DNA of 64,000 nucleotides. It comes from Sphingomonas aliaeris (lineage in GTDB: Bacteria; Pseudomonadota; Alphaproteobacteria; Sphingomonadales; Sphingomonadaceae). Below, in pieces: positions 18,347 through 27,461 of the stretch (position 1 is the first letter of the stretch; each line of letters opens with the position of its first letter). The stretch spans positions 684,501-748,500 of the forward strand of contig NZ_CP061035.1 of the NCBI RefSeq assembly GCF_016743815.1. Direction: 5' to 3'. The notes under the pieces were generated by a model. That model did no database searches, was not told where the DNA came from, and worked only from the letters and a program-made list of their open reading frames with translations. A program made the position numbers and the translations under genes.

Positions 18347-19128
18347 CCGCGCAGCGCACAAGCGGGGCAGGGACCAGCGCGCTGCTGGCGGCGGCGATCG
18401 GCGCGGTCTGGGTCGCGATCCACGTCGGCGCGATCTTCTTCTGGCAATGGAGCGTCGGATCGGCCCTGCTTGCCGTGCCGCTCGTCCTGCTGCAGGCGTG
18501 GCTAAGCACCGGCCTGTTCATCATCGCGCACGATTGCATGCACGGGTCCTTCGCGCCCGGCCGTCCGACGTTGAATACGGTCGTCGGCACGCTATGCCTG
18601 GGGGCCTATGCGGGTCTGTCGTACCGGAGGCTCCATCCCAAGCACCACGCGCATCACGCCGCTCCGGGGACGGAGTCCGATCCCGATTTCAATCCCCGCG
18701 CCCCGCGGCACGCCGGGTCCTGGTTCATCACCTTCTTCCGCAACTATTACACGCACGCCCAGATCATCCGGATCACCCTCGCCGCGATCCTCTATATGCT
18801 GCTGGGCGCTTCGCTGCTCAACATCGTGGTGTTCTGGGCTGTTCCGGCGCTGGTCGCGCTCGTTCAGCTCTTCGTCTTCGGCACCTATCTGCCGCACCGC
18901 CACGATGCGTCACCCTTTGCGGACGCGCACAATGCGCGCGGCAACAGCCTGCCACGGCTCGCCTCCTTGCTGACCTGCTTTCATTTCGGCACCTATCACC
19001 ACGAACACCATCTCAGCCCGTCGACGCCGTGGTGGCGTCTGCCGCGCGCCGATACCTCACATGATGGCAGCGTCGATGGTCTGCGCGGCGTGCGCGGCCC
19101 CTCCGGCGGCATGTATATCAACCGATAA
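18343..19128 (+). CDS. crtW: beta-carotene 4-ketolase CrtW
   Basis: Membrane di-iron ketolase adding 4-keto groups to beta-ionone rings. Histidine motifs: IIAHDCMHGSF, HPKHHAHHA and FHFGTYHHEHHLSP near the C-terminus, then the family end STPWWRLP. The normal family end is followed here by about 25 extra residues, and the gene runs 72 bases into the 3' end of the convergent crtX. Coupled to crtZ. Together CrtW and CrtZ can make astaxanthin. Confidence 0.9.
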   Translation: MTAQRTSGAGTSALLAAAIGAVWVAIHVGAIFFWQWSVGSALLAVPLVLLQAWLSTGLFIIAHDCMHGSFAPGRPTLNTVVGTLCLGAYAGLSYRRLHPKHHAHHAAPGTESDPDFNPRAPRHAGSWFITFFRNYYTHAQIIRITLAAILYMLLGASLLNIVVFWAVPALVALVQLFVFGTYLPHRHDASPFADAHNARGNSLPRLASLLTCFHFGTYHHEHHLSPSTPWWRLPRADTSHDGSVDGLRGVRGPSGGMYINR

Positions 19129-20292
19129 CCGGGATGCGGCGCGCCGATAGGCCGGCTCGGACAGTATGCGATCGAGCGCTCGGGCAAGTCGCGCTTCGGA
19201 CAGCGATCGCGGGGAGAGAATTTCGCCCGCACCCAGCCGCGCGATACGCGCCGCCGTACCCGGCTGTTCGAACGCGATCGGCAACGCCACGATCGGTATC
19301 CCGGCGGCCAGCGCGTCCAGAACCGTGTTGAAGCCGCCATGCAGGATCGCCGCCGCGCATCGGCGAAGCACCGCCTGTTGCGGCCAGAAATCACGGACCA
19401 GCGGATCGCCCGGCAACGCCGCCGCCGCGGCGGGGCTCAGTCCGCCGGCATGTCCTATCACCGCGCGGGCACCGATGGCGGCACACGCGCCGGCCATCGT
19501 CGCGAACAAGGAAAGGCGCGATCCCTGCAAGGTCCCGAGCGAACAGAATATCAATGGCCGCCCGTCGATTGGCAGATCCACCTCCCGGCTCGATGGCTGC
19601 CGCCACGGGCCGCCATAGGAAAAGTTTCGCGGCAATGCGGACCGGGGATAATCGAGGCGTTCCGGGCATTGCGCGATACGCAGCCGCACGTCCGATCGAT
19701 GCGCCTCCAGATTCCAGCCTTTCCGGTATCGCTCGGTCACGCGCAACGCAGGCCGCATCAGCCGCTCGGACACCATGTAGCCCCCGCGATTGCGAAAGCG
19801 GCCGATCGCATCGGCCCTGTATCTCCAGCCGAGATATGGCGGCGGAATGTCGGCCTCGCCCAGCAGGGGAAGGCCGGTAACGCTGACGACGCAGGGCAGG
19901 CCCATATGCTGCGCGAGAAGCTCGCCCGCCGGTTCCGCGGAATCGGCGATCACCGCATCCGCACCCACCCGTTCCAACGCAGCGGCGCCGTGGTCGAGCA
20001 GGCGTTCGCTCATCGCCGCCGTCGCCCGGATCATGCGCGTCAGCCCGATCGGCCCCGTCGCCTTCGCCAGAACGGCGTTGTACCGGTCCAGCCGTTGTCC
20101 GCCGTCGGCCGTGCGGGTCAACGGTTCGAAGCCGGCGCGCGGGTCGCGCACCAGCGGTGCGACGTCCGCTTCGTGCACGAACGTCACCCGGTGGCCAAGG
20201 TCGATCAGTTCCGACCCCAAAGCCTGAAGCGGATTGAGGTGCCCCAGCGTGGGCGGCGCGATGATCGCGAAATGGCGGCGACCCGCGGTCAT
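19057..20292 (-). CDS. crtX: zeaxanthin glucosyltransferase CrtX
   Basis: GT1-family enzyme moving glucose from UDP-glucose to hydroxylated carotenoids. N-terminal MTAGRRHFAIIAPPTLGHLNP is the CrtX-type acceptor domain start. The donor-binding motif is visible as HGGFNTVLDALAAGIPIVALPIAFEQ (residues about 314-339), with GWNLEAH and FCSLGTLQGSR before it. Length 411 is normal. Convergent with crtW, so the region can make glucosylated zeaxanthin or astaxanthin. galU in this window makes the UDP-glucose donor. Confidence 0.85.
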   Translation of the reverse strand: MTAGRRHFAIIAPPTLGHLNPLQALGSELIDLGHRVTFVHEADVAPLVRDPRAGFEPLTRTADGGQRLDRYNAVLAKATGPIGLTRMIRATAAMSERLLDHGAAALERVGADAVIADSAEPAGELLAQHMGLPCVVSVTGLPLLGEADIPPPYLGWRYRADAIGRFRNRGGYMVSERLMRPALRVTERYRKGWNLEAHRSDVRLRIAQCPERLDYPRSALPRNFSYGGPWRQPSSREVDLPIDGRPLIFCSLGTLQGSRLSLFATMAGACAAIGARAVIGHAGGLSPAAAAALPGDPLVRDFWPQQAVLRRCAAAILHGGFNTVLDALAAGIPIVALPIAFEQPGTAARIARLGAGEILSPRSLSEARLARALDRILSEPAYRRAASRLSVDIHAAGGAAHAAQTIDAAIM

Positions 20293-20484
20293 GCAACGTT
20301 CGATCGGGCTTCAGTCAGCACCAGGAAAACCCTTGCATGATACGACGCAAATTGCCGCGCGATTCCAGCATTCTATACGAATGCCGAACCTGTCTGCCTT
20401 AGCGTCGATCATATGTGCCCGCGATGCCTCTTCCCGTTCGCCGGATAACGCGGGGCGCGTCGAAAAGGCCAAGCGCGCCACATT

Positions 20485-20499
20485 GTCCCGTTTCGGGAC
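20485..20499. promoter_or_regulatory. perfect inverted repeat upstream of the AraC gene
   Basis: GTCCCG-TTT-CGGGAC, a perfect 6-3-6 repeat ending 57 bases before the araC-like start. It could be an operator or a short RNA hairpin. Confidence 0.4.
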
Positions 20500-20556
20500 C
20501 GTCCGCCTTGTGCCTTTTCCGCTTAACTTGCGTTGGGCGCGCACGAAGGAGACGAG

Positions 20557-21510
20557 ATGATCCAGAGTGGAACCCTGACACCGGGCATAGATCCGGCGGA
20601 CTTTCGCCTGCCCGAAGGGACGGCACTGCGGTACGAACGGCCCGACGCGGCATTGCGACCCTTGTTGCCGAGCTATGCGGTGCTCGATCCCGATCCCACG
20701 GTGTTCAAGGGGCCGAACGCCTGGATGCTTCCCGGTTGGGCGCAACTCTGGATCATCCTGACCCCGGCCCCGGTCGCAGTCGCGGTGCGCAGCAAGACCG
20801 TGCCGCTAGGCAAGGCGATGGTGTTTGGTGGCACCAGCCAGGCGATGCCCACCACGTCGCATGGCGGGGTCAGTATCGTGGTCGATATCAGTCCACAAGG
20901 ATGGGCGCGGTTGTTCGATACGTCGGCCGAGGATTTTCGCGACAAGATCACGCCGCTCGATCAGCTCGGCCTGTCCTCCTGGGGGCAGGAACTCGGCGCC
21001 TTGCTGCACGGATCCGATCGTGCCGAACAGGTCAAGGGGCTGCTCGACGCCTTCTTCCTGCGCCGCCTTCCGCCGCCGCATCGTGACGAGGAAAAGATCG
21101 CCCTCATCACCGCCGCGCTTTCAAATGAATCGATCAGCGACAGTCGCGCGCTTGCCGACGTTCTCGGCCTGCCGCCCCGCGCGGTCTTGGGATTGACGAT
21201 GCAGCATTTCGGGCACGGCCCGAAAGTGTTGATGCGACGCACGCGGTTTTTGCGCGTGCTGGCCGACATGGTGATGGCGGACGAGGTCCCGAATTTCGCC
21301 GCCACCCCGCCGGGCTATCACGACGTTCCCCATTTTCTGCGCGATGCCAGCCTCTTTCTGGGGATTACCCCGCGGCGTTTCCTGGCGATGGAAATGCCGT
21401 ATCTGAAGGCCGCGCTGCGGGCGCGGACGCTGGTGCTCGGCGCGCCTCTGCCGTTGCTGGACCGGCCGGCGTTTATCGAACCGTCATGGAACGAAAATTG
21501 CGCTGCCTGA
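20557..21510 (+). CDS. AraC-family transcriptional regulator
   Basis: A 317-residue protein with an N-terminal ligand-like domain (cupin-like, residues about 10-150, of the type found in uncharacterised AraC proteins) and a C-terminal double helix-turn-helix (SDSRALADVLGLPPRAVLGL... YHDVPHFLRDASLFLGITPRRFL, residues about 195-285). The ATG at 20557 follows AGGAGACG. No adjacent target gene is obvious; it is convergent or unlinked with its neighbours. Confidence 0.75.
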   Translation: MIQSGTLTPGIDPADFRLPEGTALRYERPDAALRPLLPSYAVLDPDPTVFKGPNAWMLPGWAQLWIILTPAPVAVAVRSKTVPLGKAMVFGGTSQAMPTTSHGGVSIVVDISPQGWARLFDTSAEDFRDKITPLDQLGLSSWGQELGALLHGSDRAEQVKGLLDAFFLRRLPPPHRDEEKIALITAALSNESISDSRALADVLGLPPRAVLGLTMQHFGHGPKVLMRRTRFLRVLADMVMADEVPNFAATPPGYHDVPHFLRDASLFLGITPRRFLAMEMPYLKAALRARTLVLGAPLPLLDRPAFIEPSWNENCAA

Positions 21511-21639
21511 TCTGGAACCATTATCGATATGGTTCGTCGCAGATCGTGGAACGAGAAGTGGAATCACTGGTTTCAGCGCCAGTTTACCTGACCGTGCCCG
21601 GCACGGCAGCCGGAAATACATTGTGCGATAGGCCCGATA

Positions 21640-21798
21640 ATGACGCTGCTGATTCTGATGATCTCCCTGCTCGTTCTCTCGATCGCGACGACCTATGTCG
21701 TCAGCGAAATACGATCCGAGCGCGCGAAGTTGCGGGCTGGCACCTCTAGTCTGCGTGAGACCGAAGAGGACAGCCTGCCCGCCGCCTACATCAGCTGA
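21640..21798 (+). CDS. small single-span membrane protein, 52 residues
   Basis: ATG 21640 opens a short gene whose first 20 residues (MTLLILMISLLVLSIATTYV) form one membrane helix, followed by a charged tail with RSERAKLRAG and TEEDSLPAAYIS. No strong ribosome site. Function unknown. Confidence 0.45.
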   Translation: MTLLILMISLLVLSIATTYVVSEIRSERAKLRAGTSSLRETEEDSLPAAYIS

Positions 21799-21836
21799 TA
21801 CGTCCGTTTGCTATGCGGCGATGCGTCAAGTCGCGT

Positions 21837-23453
21837 TCATCGCGCGCCCACCGCCGTCATGATCGCACGCCGCTTCGGCGCATTCGCCAGCGGTTGACCG
21901 GTGAACTCATGCTGCCCCCAGCTGCCGAAGCGGCTGGTCGGCCCGGTCGAGTTGTACAGCATGATCGGACCGGTATGGACGGCGCGGAGGTCGGCCAGGT
22001 AGCGGTCGTATGCCGCCTCCATCAGCGGGCTGCGCTGCATCTCCTCGTTGATATCGGCATTGATCTCCGACGAGATCGTGCCATTGCCGCCCTCGTAGAT
22101 CATCGACAGCTTGCCGAGTTTCTTCGCGGCCGCGGCGATGTTGCTCGTCAGGGCGATGGACTTCTTGCGCTCGACCTCGACCTTGGCGAACAGATCCGCC
22201 TGCGTGCCGGTATAGCGCGTGGTCGTGTTCAGGTCGTTGACGCCGAAGTATGGCGCGTCGGCGAAAGCATCGACCCAGTTGATCGCGTCCGGGTACCGCA
22301 GGAAGATGTTCATCGCCACGGTGTTGCCGCTCTGGAACGATGCCACACGGACGAGGCGGTTCGGCTGCGCCTTGAACACGTCGGTGACGATCTTGTTCTG
22401 CTCGATCGTCTTCTGGGCATAGCGCAGGAACATATTGTCCCACTTGTTGCCGCTACCGGCGAGGTTGGCAGCTTCTCCCTCGGCCTGAGCCTGCCCCGTA
22501 ACCTTGAACATCCAGTTCCAGACCTCGTTTCCGGTCTCGAAATAGGCTTTGCCCTTCAGCGTATCGCGGATGAGCGTCGCCATGCGTCGGATATAATCGT
22601 CATCGGCGTTCCAGGGAATCGTGAACCACGCATCGCCGCCGATTGCATTGGCGATCTCGATCTGGTCTTCTAGTGGTTGGTCGCCGGTAAAGGTGCCCGA
22701 CCTTTGATGATTGGGCAGCGAGCGCGTGGCCCAGCTGATCGGCGCGTTGCTGTTCGCGGTCGACCAGTCGAGGAAGCGGACGACGCTGTAGAGCTTCATG
22801 TCGTCGACATAGCGCTGGTCGAGACGGCCGTTCGCGACGACGCTGGGCTCGCGACAGTCGAGATCGCGGAACGTGCCGTCACTCCCGGACAGATCGAACC
22901 AAACGCCGCCATGCTTGCCAGGAGGTCCCGCAGGTTGCCAGACGAAGCTGATCGTGCGCGTGTCGCTCTTGACCCAGTTGGGAACGCTTCCGTTGACGAA
23001 GGCCGCACCATTGCCTTGCCACGTACAGGTGATCCTCGTCGCCTTGCCGAGAAGCACGTCGTTCGGCGCCTGGAGGAAGATACGCCCGGCGGTGTTCGGG
23101 TTGCCATACTGATTGAGGCCGCCGACGACGTTCATCCATTCGCTGGCCCGGTAGGCGAGGTTCGCCCAGATCCGCTCAGTGCCGTAATAGCTGGCCGGCA
23201 CCGCGCTGACGCCGATCTGCCCGCGTGGCGATGGAGCCGGCGTGGCGGTCGGCGTGGGTGAAGGTGCTGGCGTGGTTTCGGGTGTCTTGGTCGATCCCTC
23301 TGCCACGACGCTGACGCCGGTGGCCGGCGCGCTGCCCGATCCGCCACAGGCCGTGAGCGCTGCGGTGCACGCCAGCACGACCAGACGATGGACCGGGGAC
23401 CGGTCCACGGCGCAAACGCCGTATTTCGACAACACTTCAGCTTTGCACGCCAT
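21837..23453 (-). CDS. glycoside hydrolase-like surface lipoprotein
   Basis: A 538-residue predicted lipoprotein: lipobox LTAC (Cys about residue 36), a Thr/Pro-rich linker (TPETTPAPSPTPTATPAPSP), then a catalytic-looking barrel. YFETGNEVWNW and SMIYEGGNGT are placed like the acid/base and nucleophile glutamates of clan GH-A enzymes. No assigned GH family is recognised with confidence. AAGGG six bases before ATG 23453 supports the start. It probably acts on an extracellular polysaccharide. Confidence 0.6.
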   Translation of the reverse strand: MACKAEVLSKYGVCAVDRSPVHRLVVLACTAALTACGGSGSAPATGVSVVAEGSTKTPETTPAPSPTPTATPAPSPRGQIGVSAVPASYYGTERIWANLAYRASEWMNVVGGLNQYGNPNTAGRIFLQAPNDVLLGKATRITCTWQGNGAAFVNGSVPNWVKSDTRTISFVWQPAGPPGKHGGVWFDLSGSDGTFRDLDCREPSVVANGRLDQRYVDDMKLYSVVRFLDWSTANSNAPISWATRSLPNHQRSGTFTGDQPLEDQIEIANAIGGDAWFTIPWNADDDYIRRMATLIRDTLKGKAYFETGNEVWNWMFKVTGQAQAEGEAANLAGSGNKWDNMFLRYAQKTIEQNKIVTDVFKAQPNRLVRVASFQSGNTVAMNIFLRYPDAINWVDAFADAPYFGVNDLNTTTRYTGTQADLFAKVEVERKKSIALTSNIAAAAKKLGKLSMIYEGGNGTISSEINADINEEMQRSPLMEAAYDRYLADLRAVHTGPIMLYNSTGPTSRFGSWGQHEFTGQPLANAPKRRAIMTAVGAR

Positions 23454-23529
23454 TCCAAACCCTTCCGCTGCTGAAGGGTCTGATAAATAAGGATACTGAA
23501 GATCCCGTTAGCGACGTGTCGCAGAGGCC

Positions 23530-23556
23530 GGCCGGACGATCCGCGATCGTCCGGCC
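23530..23556 (-). terminator. strong intrinsic-type hairpin
   Basis: Perfect 12-bp stem (GGCCGGACGATC) with a 3-base loop, directly after the stop of the acidic protein gene at 23563. It lacks a long U tract. Confidence 0.65.
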
Positions 23557-23562
23557 GCAAGA

Positions 23563-23940
23563 TCACTTCTTTCGCGCGCGCTTTGGTTCCGCCGCTGCTT
23601 CCGTATCTTCTTCCTCCTCCGCTTCCTCCTCCCCAGCCTCCCTCAAAGCCTCACCAAGAGCTTTCAATTTGTCTTGGGATTTGTCGGCCTTATCGGCGAT
23701 CTTGGTCGTGGCGACGCCAAGGCGGTGTAACAACGCGTGAACGCGATCGGCGTCGGGAGCATCTTTTTCGAGCTGCTTGCGGAGCGCGCCAAGGTCACGA
23801 AGAATGCCCTTCGATCCCGGAATTTCTACGTCGGCCAGCGCTGCTTCCCAATCTTCCACCATGTCGGCGCCTTTGGTGGGCTTCGTTTCGTCGAGACCGC
23901 GATTGATCGCGTTCATCGTTCCCGCAAATTTTACAGCCAT
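23563..23940 (-). CDS. hypothetical charged protein with acidic/basic C-terminus
   Basis: About 125 residues, no membrane segment. A helical centre (RDLGALRKQLEKDAPDADRVHALLHRLG) is followed by a strongly acidic stretch (EEEAEEEEDTEAAAEP) and a basic end (KRARKK). AAAGGA precedes ATG 23940 at good spacing; ATG 23949 is inside that ribosome site and was rejected as start. It lies beside two stress-type genes. Family not recognised. Confidence 0.6.
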   Translation of the reverse strand: MAVKFAGTMNAINRGLDETKPTKGADMVEDWEAALADVEIPGSKGILRDLGALRKQLEKDAPDADRVHALLHRLGVATTKIADKADKSQDKLKALGEALREAGEEEAEEEEDTEAAAEPKRARKK

Positions 23941-24042
23941 CAAACGCATCCTTTAATTTGGGATAGGTCCCGGAATGCAAACGGGGAGCGACCATGATGG
24001 GTCCTGCTCGTCCCCCCGAAAACAACTAGATCTCGATCAGTA

Positions 24043-24573
24043 TCAAGCAGATATGCGCGAGCGCCGAGAATTATGACCGCCGTTGCGGTACAGCAGGTCT
24101 GCGGCAGTCTCCGGCGATACGTTCCCGGCGCCGGTATCGACCGATACGAGTACGGCGCCTTTCTGCAGATGGTTGCCATAATATCCCGCATCCTGTTCAT
24201 CGATGCCGTGACTGGTCAGCGTCTCGTTGAGCGTGCCGGCAACGGCGCCGGCTGCGGCGCCGATCGCCATCGCGCCCGGAATGGCGGAAGCGGCGATCGC
24301 CCCCGCCGCCACCAAAGGGCCGACCCCTGGAATTGCCAGGGCGGCAACACCGAGTCCCGCACCCAACGCTCCACCGCCAAGGATGCCGCGAAGAACGCTA
24401 CCATTGCTTTCACCCACGATGTCTCCGTCGGGTGCGGCGGTGGTCGTGACGCCGTCGCGTTGCGTCAGGACCGACAGCGCGGAGTCTGAAATCCCCGCCT
24501 GCCGCAGGTCCGCTATCGCCCGTTCCGCATCGGCGTGCGTATCGAAAACGGCCGAAGCCAGATTGCTGTTCAT
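24043..24573 (-). CDS. glycine-rich stress-type membrane protein (general stress protein 17M-like N-domain)
   Basis: A 176-residue protein. Residues 1-35 (SAVFDTHADAERAIADLRQAGISDSALSVLT) match the N-domain of general stress proteins of the GSP17M/DUF1269 type. The centre is a Gly/Ala-rich hydrophobic region (residues about 62-115) like a glycine-zipper membrane insert. GGGAG before the ATG supports the start. It lies 17 bases downstream of the GlsB-like gene and is probably co-transcribed with it. Confidence 0.65.
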   Translation of the reverse strand: MNSNLASAVFDTHADAERAIADLRQAGISDSALSVLTQRDGVTTTAAPDGDIVGESNGSVLRGILGGGALGAGLGVAALAIPGVGPLVAAGAIAASAIPGAMAIGAAAGAVAGTLNETLTSHGIDEQDAGYYGNHLQKGAVLVSVDTGAGNVSPETAADLLYRNGGHNSRRSRISA

Positions 24574-24590
24574 TGCGGTGTCTCCCTTGT

Positions 24591-24860
24591 TCAACGGACC
24601 GAGCCACGGCGAAAGAGATTGATGATGGCGAGCAGAACGACCGCGCCGACCAACGATACGAGGACCGACTGGATGCTGATCGCGCCGCTGGTGATCGGTG
24701 CACCGCCGATAAAGGGGGTAACGATGAAGCCGGCCAGAAGCGCCCCGACGATACCAACAACGACATTCAGGATGATGCCCTGCTGTCCGTCCGTGCGCAT
24801 GATCATGCTCGCGACCCAGCCGATAAGCCCGCCGACGACGAGTAGTATGATGAGGCCCAT
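24591..24860 (-). CDS. GlsB/YeaQ/YmgE-family stress membrane protein
   Basis: An 89-residue transglycosylase-associated-type membrane protein with three hydrophobic segments. Family marks are GGLIGWVASMIM near the start and GQQGIILNVVVGIVGALLAGF in the middle. AGGAAG before ATG supports the start. Members are induced by envelope or osmotic stress; the biochemical role is unknown. First gene of a two-gene unit. Confidence 0.8.
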   Translation of the reverse strand: MGLIILLVVGGLIGWVASMIMRTDGQQGIILNVVVGIVGALLAGFIVTPFIGGAPITSGAISIQSVLVSLVGAVVLLAIINLFRRGSVR

Positions 24861-25020
24861 GTTTCTTCCTTCGGTTTGTAAACGACGGCGTAAGAACATG
24901 GGGGAGCGACCGAATGTTCATTCTCGCGACAGGCAGCCCACGATCGGCATAGTACCTATGCACTATACGGGCTGGTAAAGGTCGTCGGAACGTCTGCGCC
25001 GTTGGAGCGCTTTTGTGGGC

Positions 25021-26493
25021 ATGCATAAGACGTCATCCACCGCGATTCCGCCGACGCTTCGTCACCTCGAACAGTTGATGGCACGACTGCTCGACGGCGT
25101 TATCGTGATCGATACGGCAGGGACAATCTTGAGCGCCAATGTTGCAGCATTGGATATGCACGGCGTCGATGCGTTGGACGACCTGGGGGGAACCGCGGAG
25201 GGGTATGCCCAGCGTTTCTCGTTGCGATCGGCGGACCATAAGCCGCTTCGACACCGGGAATATCCCTTGTTCAAACTCCTTGCCGGCGAGGCATTTCCTG
25301 ATCTCGTCGTTGAAGTCGCGTCGGCGGGCGATGATCAGGTTCGGTGGGTTCACCGTGTCCGGGACGTCGTTTTGGATGTCGATGGTGGAGAGCCAGATTA
25401 TCTTGCGCTGGTGCTGTCGGACGTCTCCGACGGCTTCGACGCTGAAGCGCGATTCAAGGCAATGTTCGAGTCGAATCCTGCGCCGGCAATCATCGTCCGG
25501 CTAGATGATCAGCGAGTTGCGCAGGTGAACCCCGGCTTTCTGGACCTGACCAAATTTCACGCGGAGCAACTGGTAGGCAAGAGCTTCTGGGGATTGGACC
25601 TGATCACGGACGAACCGGCGCGTACTGCGTTGCGCGGGGCGCTCGATGGCGGAAGCATCTTGCGGCAGACCGAAGCCGAGTTGCGCCTTGCGGATGGTTC
25701 TCGGCGGTTGATAGTGTTCGCCGCGCAGCCGATCGACGTAACCGACGATGACGGGCTGTTGTTGACCTTCGCAGACCTTGAGCCAAGACGACAGGCACTG
25801 GACGCGCTGGGGGCCAGCGAACGGCAACTGACTGCGATATTTAAAATGGCCCCGGTCGCAATGATGGTGAGTCGATCCGACGGTGGCCACATCACGAACG
25901 TGAACGCAGCCTTCCGTACGCTGACGGGCCATGACGATGGCGATGCGATCGGTCGTACCGCGGACGACCTTCGGCTTTGGCCTGCTGCCGGTGAATTGCA
26001 TCAGGACCCGCCCCCCGATCCGCCGGTACGCGACCGGCCTGTGCAGTTGCGCACTTCCGCCGACGTCGTGATCGACTGTCTCGTTTCAACGGAGATGATC
26101 GTCATGGACGGTTCCGCCTCGATACTGTGGGTGATCCACGACGTTTCCGAGCGGCGGAGGAACGAATTGGAATTGGCCGAGGCGATCGAACAGGTGATGA
26201 AGGATACCAGTTGGCTCAGCCGTTCGATCCTGGACAAGCTCGCGACCGTGCGCCGGGGGACCGCACCTGCCCAGGCCGTCGAACTCAGCAAACGGGAACG
26301 GCAGATCTTGGAATTGATCTGCGACGATCTGGACGATCCAGCGATCGCCGACGCGCTTTCGATTTCGCGCAACACCGTCCGTAATCATGTGGCCAATATC
26401 TACGCGAAGATCGGGGTCAATCGTCGCAGCGGCGCGGTCGTCTGGGGTAGGGAGCGGGGAATGGGTAATCCCCAGAATTCCGGCGTCGGATGA
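25021..26493 (+). CDS. PAS-domain sensor with LuxR-type DNA-binding domain
   Basis: One-component regulator of about 490 residues. Three PAS-like units (residues about 10-130, 140-260, 270-375), the third ending in VIHDVSERRRNE. The C-terminal LuxR/GerE helix-turn-helix reads ELSKRERQILELICDDLDDPAIADALSISRNTVRNHVANIYAKIGV (cut here only for citation of its ends: ELSKRERQ to YAKIGV). No receiver or kinase domain. Divergent from the stress genes, which it may control. In-frame GTG 25015 is an alternative start. Confidence 0.75.
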   Translation: MHKTSSTAIPPTLRHLEQLMARLLDGVIVIDTAGTILSANVAALDMHGVDALDDLGGTAEGYAQRFSLRSADHKPLRHREYPLFKLLAGEAFPDLVVEVASAGDDQVRWVHRVRDVVLDVDGGEPDYLALVLSDVSDGFDAEARFKAMFESNPAPAIIVRLDDQRVAQVNPGFLDLTKFHAEQLVGKSFWGLDLITDEPARTALRGALDGGSILRQTEAELRLADGSRRLIVFAAQPIDVTDDDGLLLTFADLEPRRQALDALGASERQLTAIFKMAPVAMMVSRSDGGHITNVNAAFRTLTGHDDGDAIGRTADDLRLWPAAGELHQDPPPDPPVRDRPVQLRTSADVVIDCLVSTEMIVMDGSASILWVIHDVSERRRNELELAEAIEQVMKDTSWLSRSILDKLATVRRGTAPAQAVELSKRERQILELICDDLDDPAIADALSISRNTVRNHVANIYAKIGVNRRSGAVVWGRERGMGNPQNSGVG

Positions 26494-26507
26494 GCGGTAC
26501 GGTTCGT

Positions 26508-27461
26508 CTAATCACGCCGGAAAGCTTTCATCAGGGTCCGGCTGTATTCCATGTGCGTCGGCGTTTCGCGGTGGCACCCGGCGGCCGATGGCGCGATGCC
26601 GAGCGAGGCCGCAGCGGTGAAGGTCAGTTCGCCGAAATACATGCCGTCCGCTCCGTCATACAAATCGACCCGGACGTAATCGAACGGCACGGCGAGGGCG
26701 CGAGCGGCGGCGGTCATCTCGGCAAGACGATCGTCGTCGGGAAGCGTATATCCGACGGGGGTCGTGAGCCCGTCGTTCGGATCCATCGGTTCGAACGACG
26801 GTACGCGGAACAACCTGCTCCATGACTGGCCGAAACGAGCGTGATCGACCTGGCAAAGCAGTGGTTCGCCGTGAATGCAATGAAACTTGTAATCGTCCGG
26901 TGCCGCGGCACCCTTCGTCGGTATGAGCGCCTCGACGATAACGTTTCGCGGTAGTTGCCAATACTGCATTTCCCGCATGATGCCGGCATAATCGAAGGTG
27001 CCGAGTTCGTAGAGCTTGCGGAGGTCGTCCAGTGCAATGCCATCACGCAGGAATACGGTGCCACCGCTGGCATGGGACGGCTTGGCGATTACGCCGGTAC
27101 CGATGAACGGTTCCAGCCGATCGTACAGGTCTTGTTGGCTGCGAACTTGGTGCGTCGGAAAGACCAGCAGCGTTTCGGGCACCTTCAGAGCGGGACAGAG
27201 ACGCTGCGCCTGCTGTTTGGCGGTGGTCTTATCCACCAGTGCGCGTTTTAGGGCCGACCAATGCGGATCGATCATACGGCCGAATATCAGGTCGTTGACC
27301 GAAGCGGCTGGATCATCTTCAGGCAACGGCCATCGCCCGAACTTCTGCGCGAAAACGGTGCCAGCGATCAGGTGATTGAAGGAGCGCGTCAACGGAACGG
27401 CGTCCTTGAAACGACGAACTTCCTCTACCGCGCAGCTATCTGCTTCCCCGGACGCGTTCAC
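26508..27461 (-). CDS. ATP-grasp protein of the TupA type
   Basis: A 317-residue enzyme of the TupA-like ATP-grasp group, whose founder makes teichuronopeptide by ligating amino acids to a polymer. Marks: NDLIFGRMIDPHWSALKRAL with VDKTTAKQQAQRLCP after it, the ATP-binding GVIAKPSHASGGTVFL, and DGMYFGELTFTAAASLGI near the end with the metal-binding Glu. Its GTG start overlaps the stop of the YihY gene. In Gram-negatives such genes are usually linked to polysaccharide modification; here the substrate is unknown. Confidence 0.7.
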   Translation of the reverse strand: MNASGEADSCAVEEVRRFKDAVPLTRSFNHLIAGTVFAQKFGRWPLPEDDPAASVNDLIFGRMIDPHWSALKRALVDKTTAKQQAQRLCPALKVPETLLVFPTHQVRSQQDLYDRLEPFIGTGVIAKPSHASGGTVFLRDGIALDDLRKLYELGTFDYAGIMREMQYWQLPRNVIVEALIPTKGAAAPDDYKFHCIHGEPLLCQVDHARFGQSWSRLFRVPSFEPMDPNDGLTTPVGYTLPDDDRLAEMTAAARALAVPFDYVRVDLYDGADGMYFGELTFTAAASLGIAPSAAGCHRETPTHMEYSRTLMKAFRRD

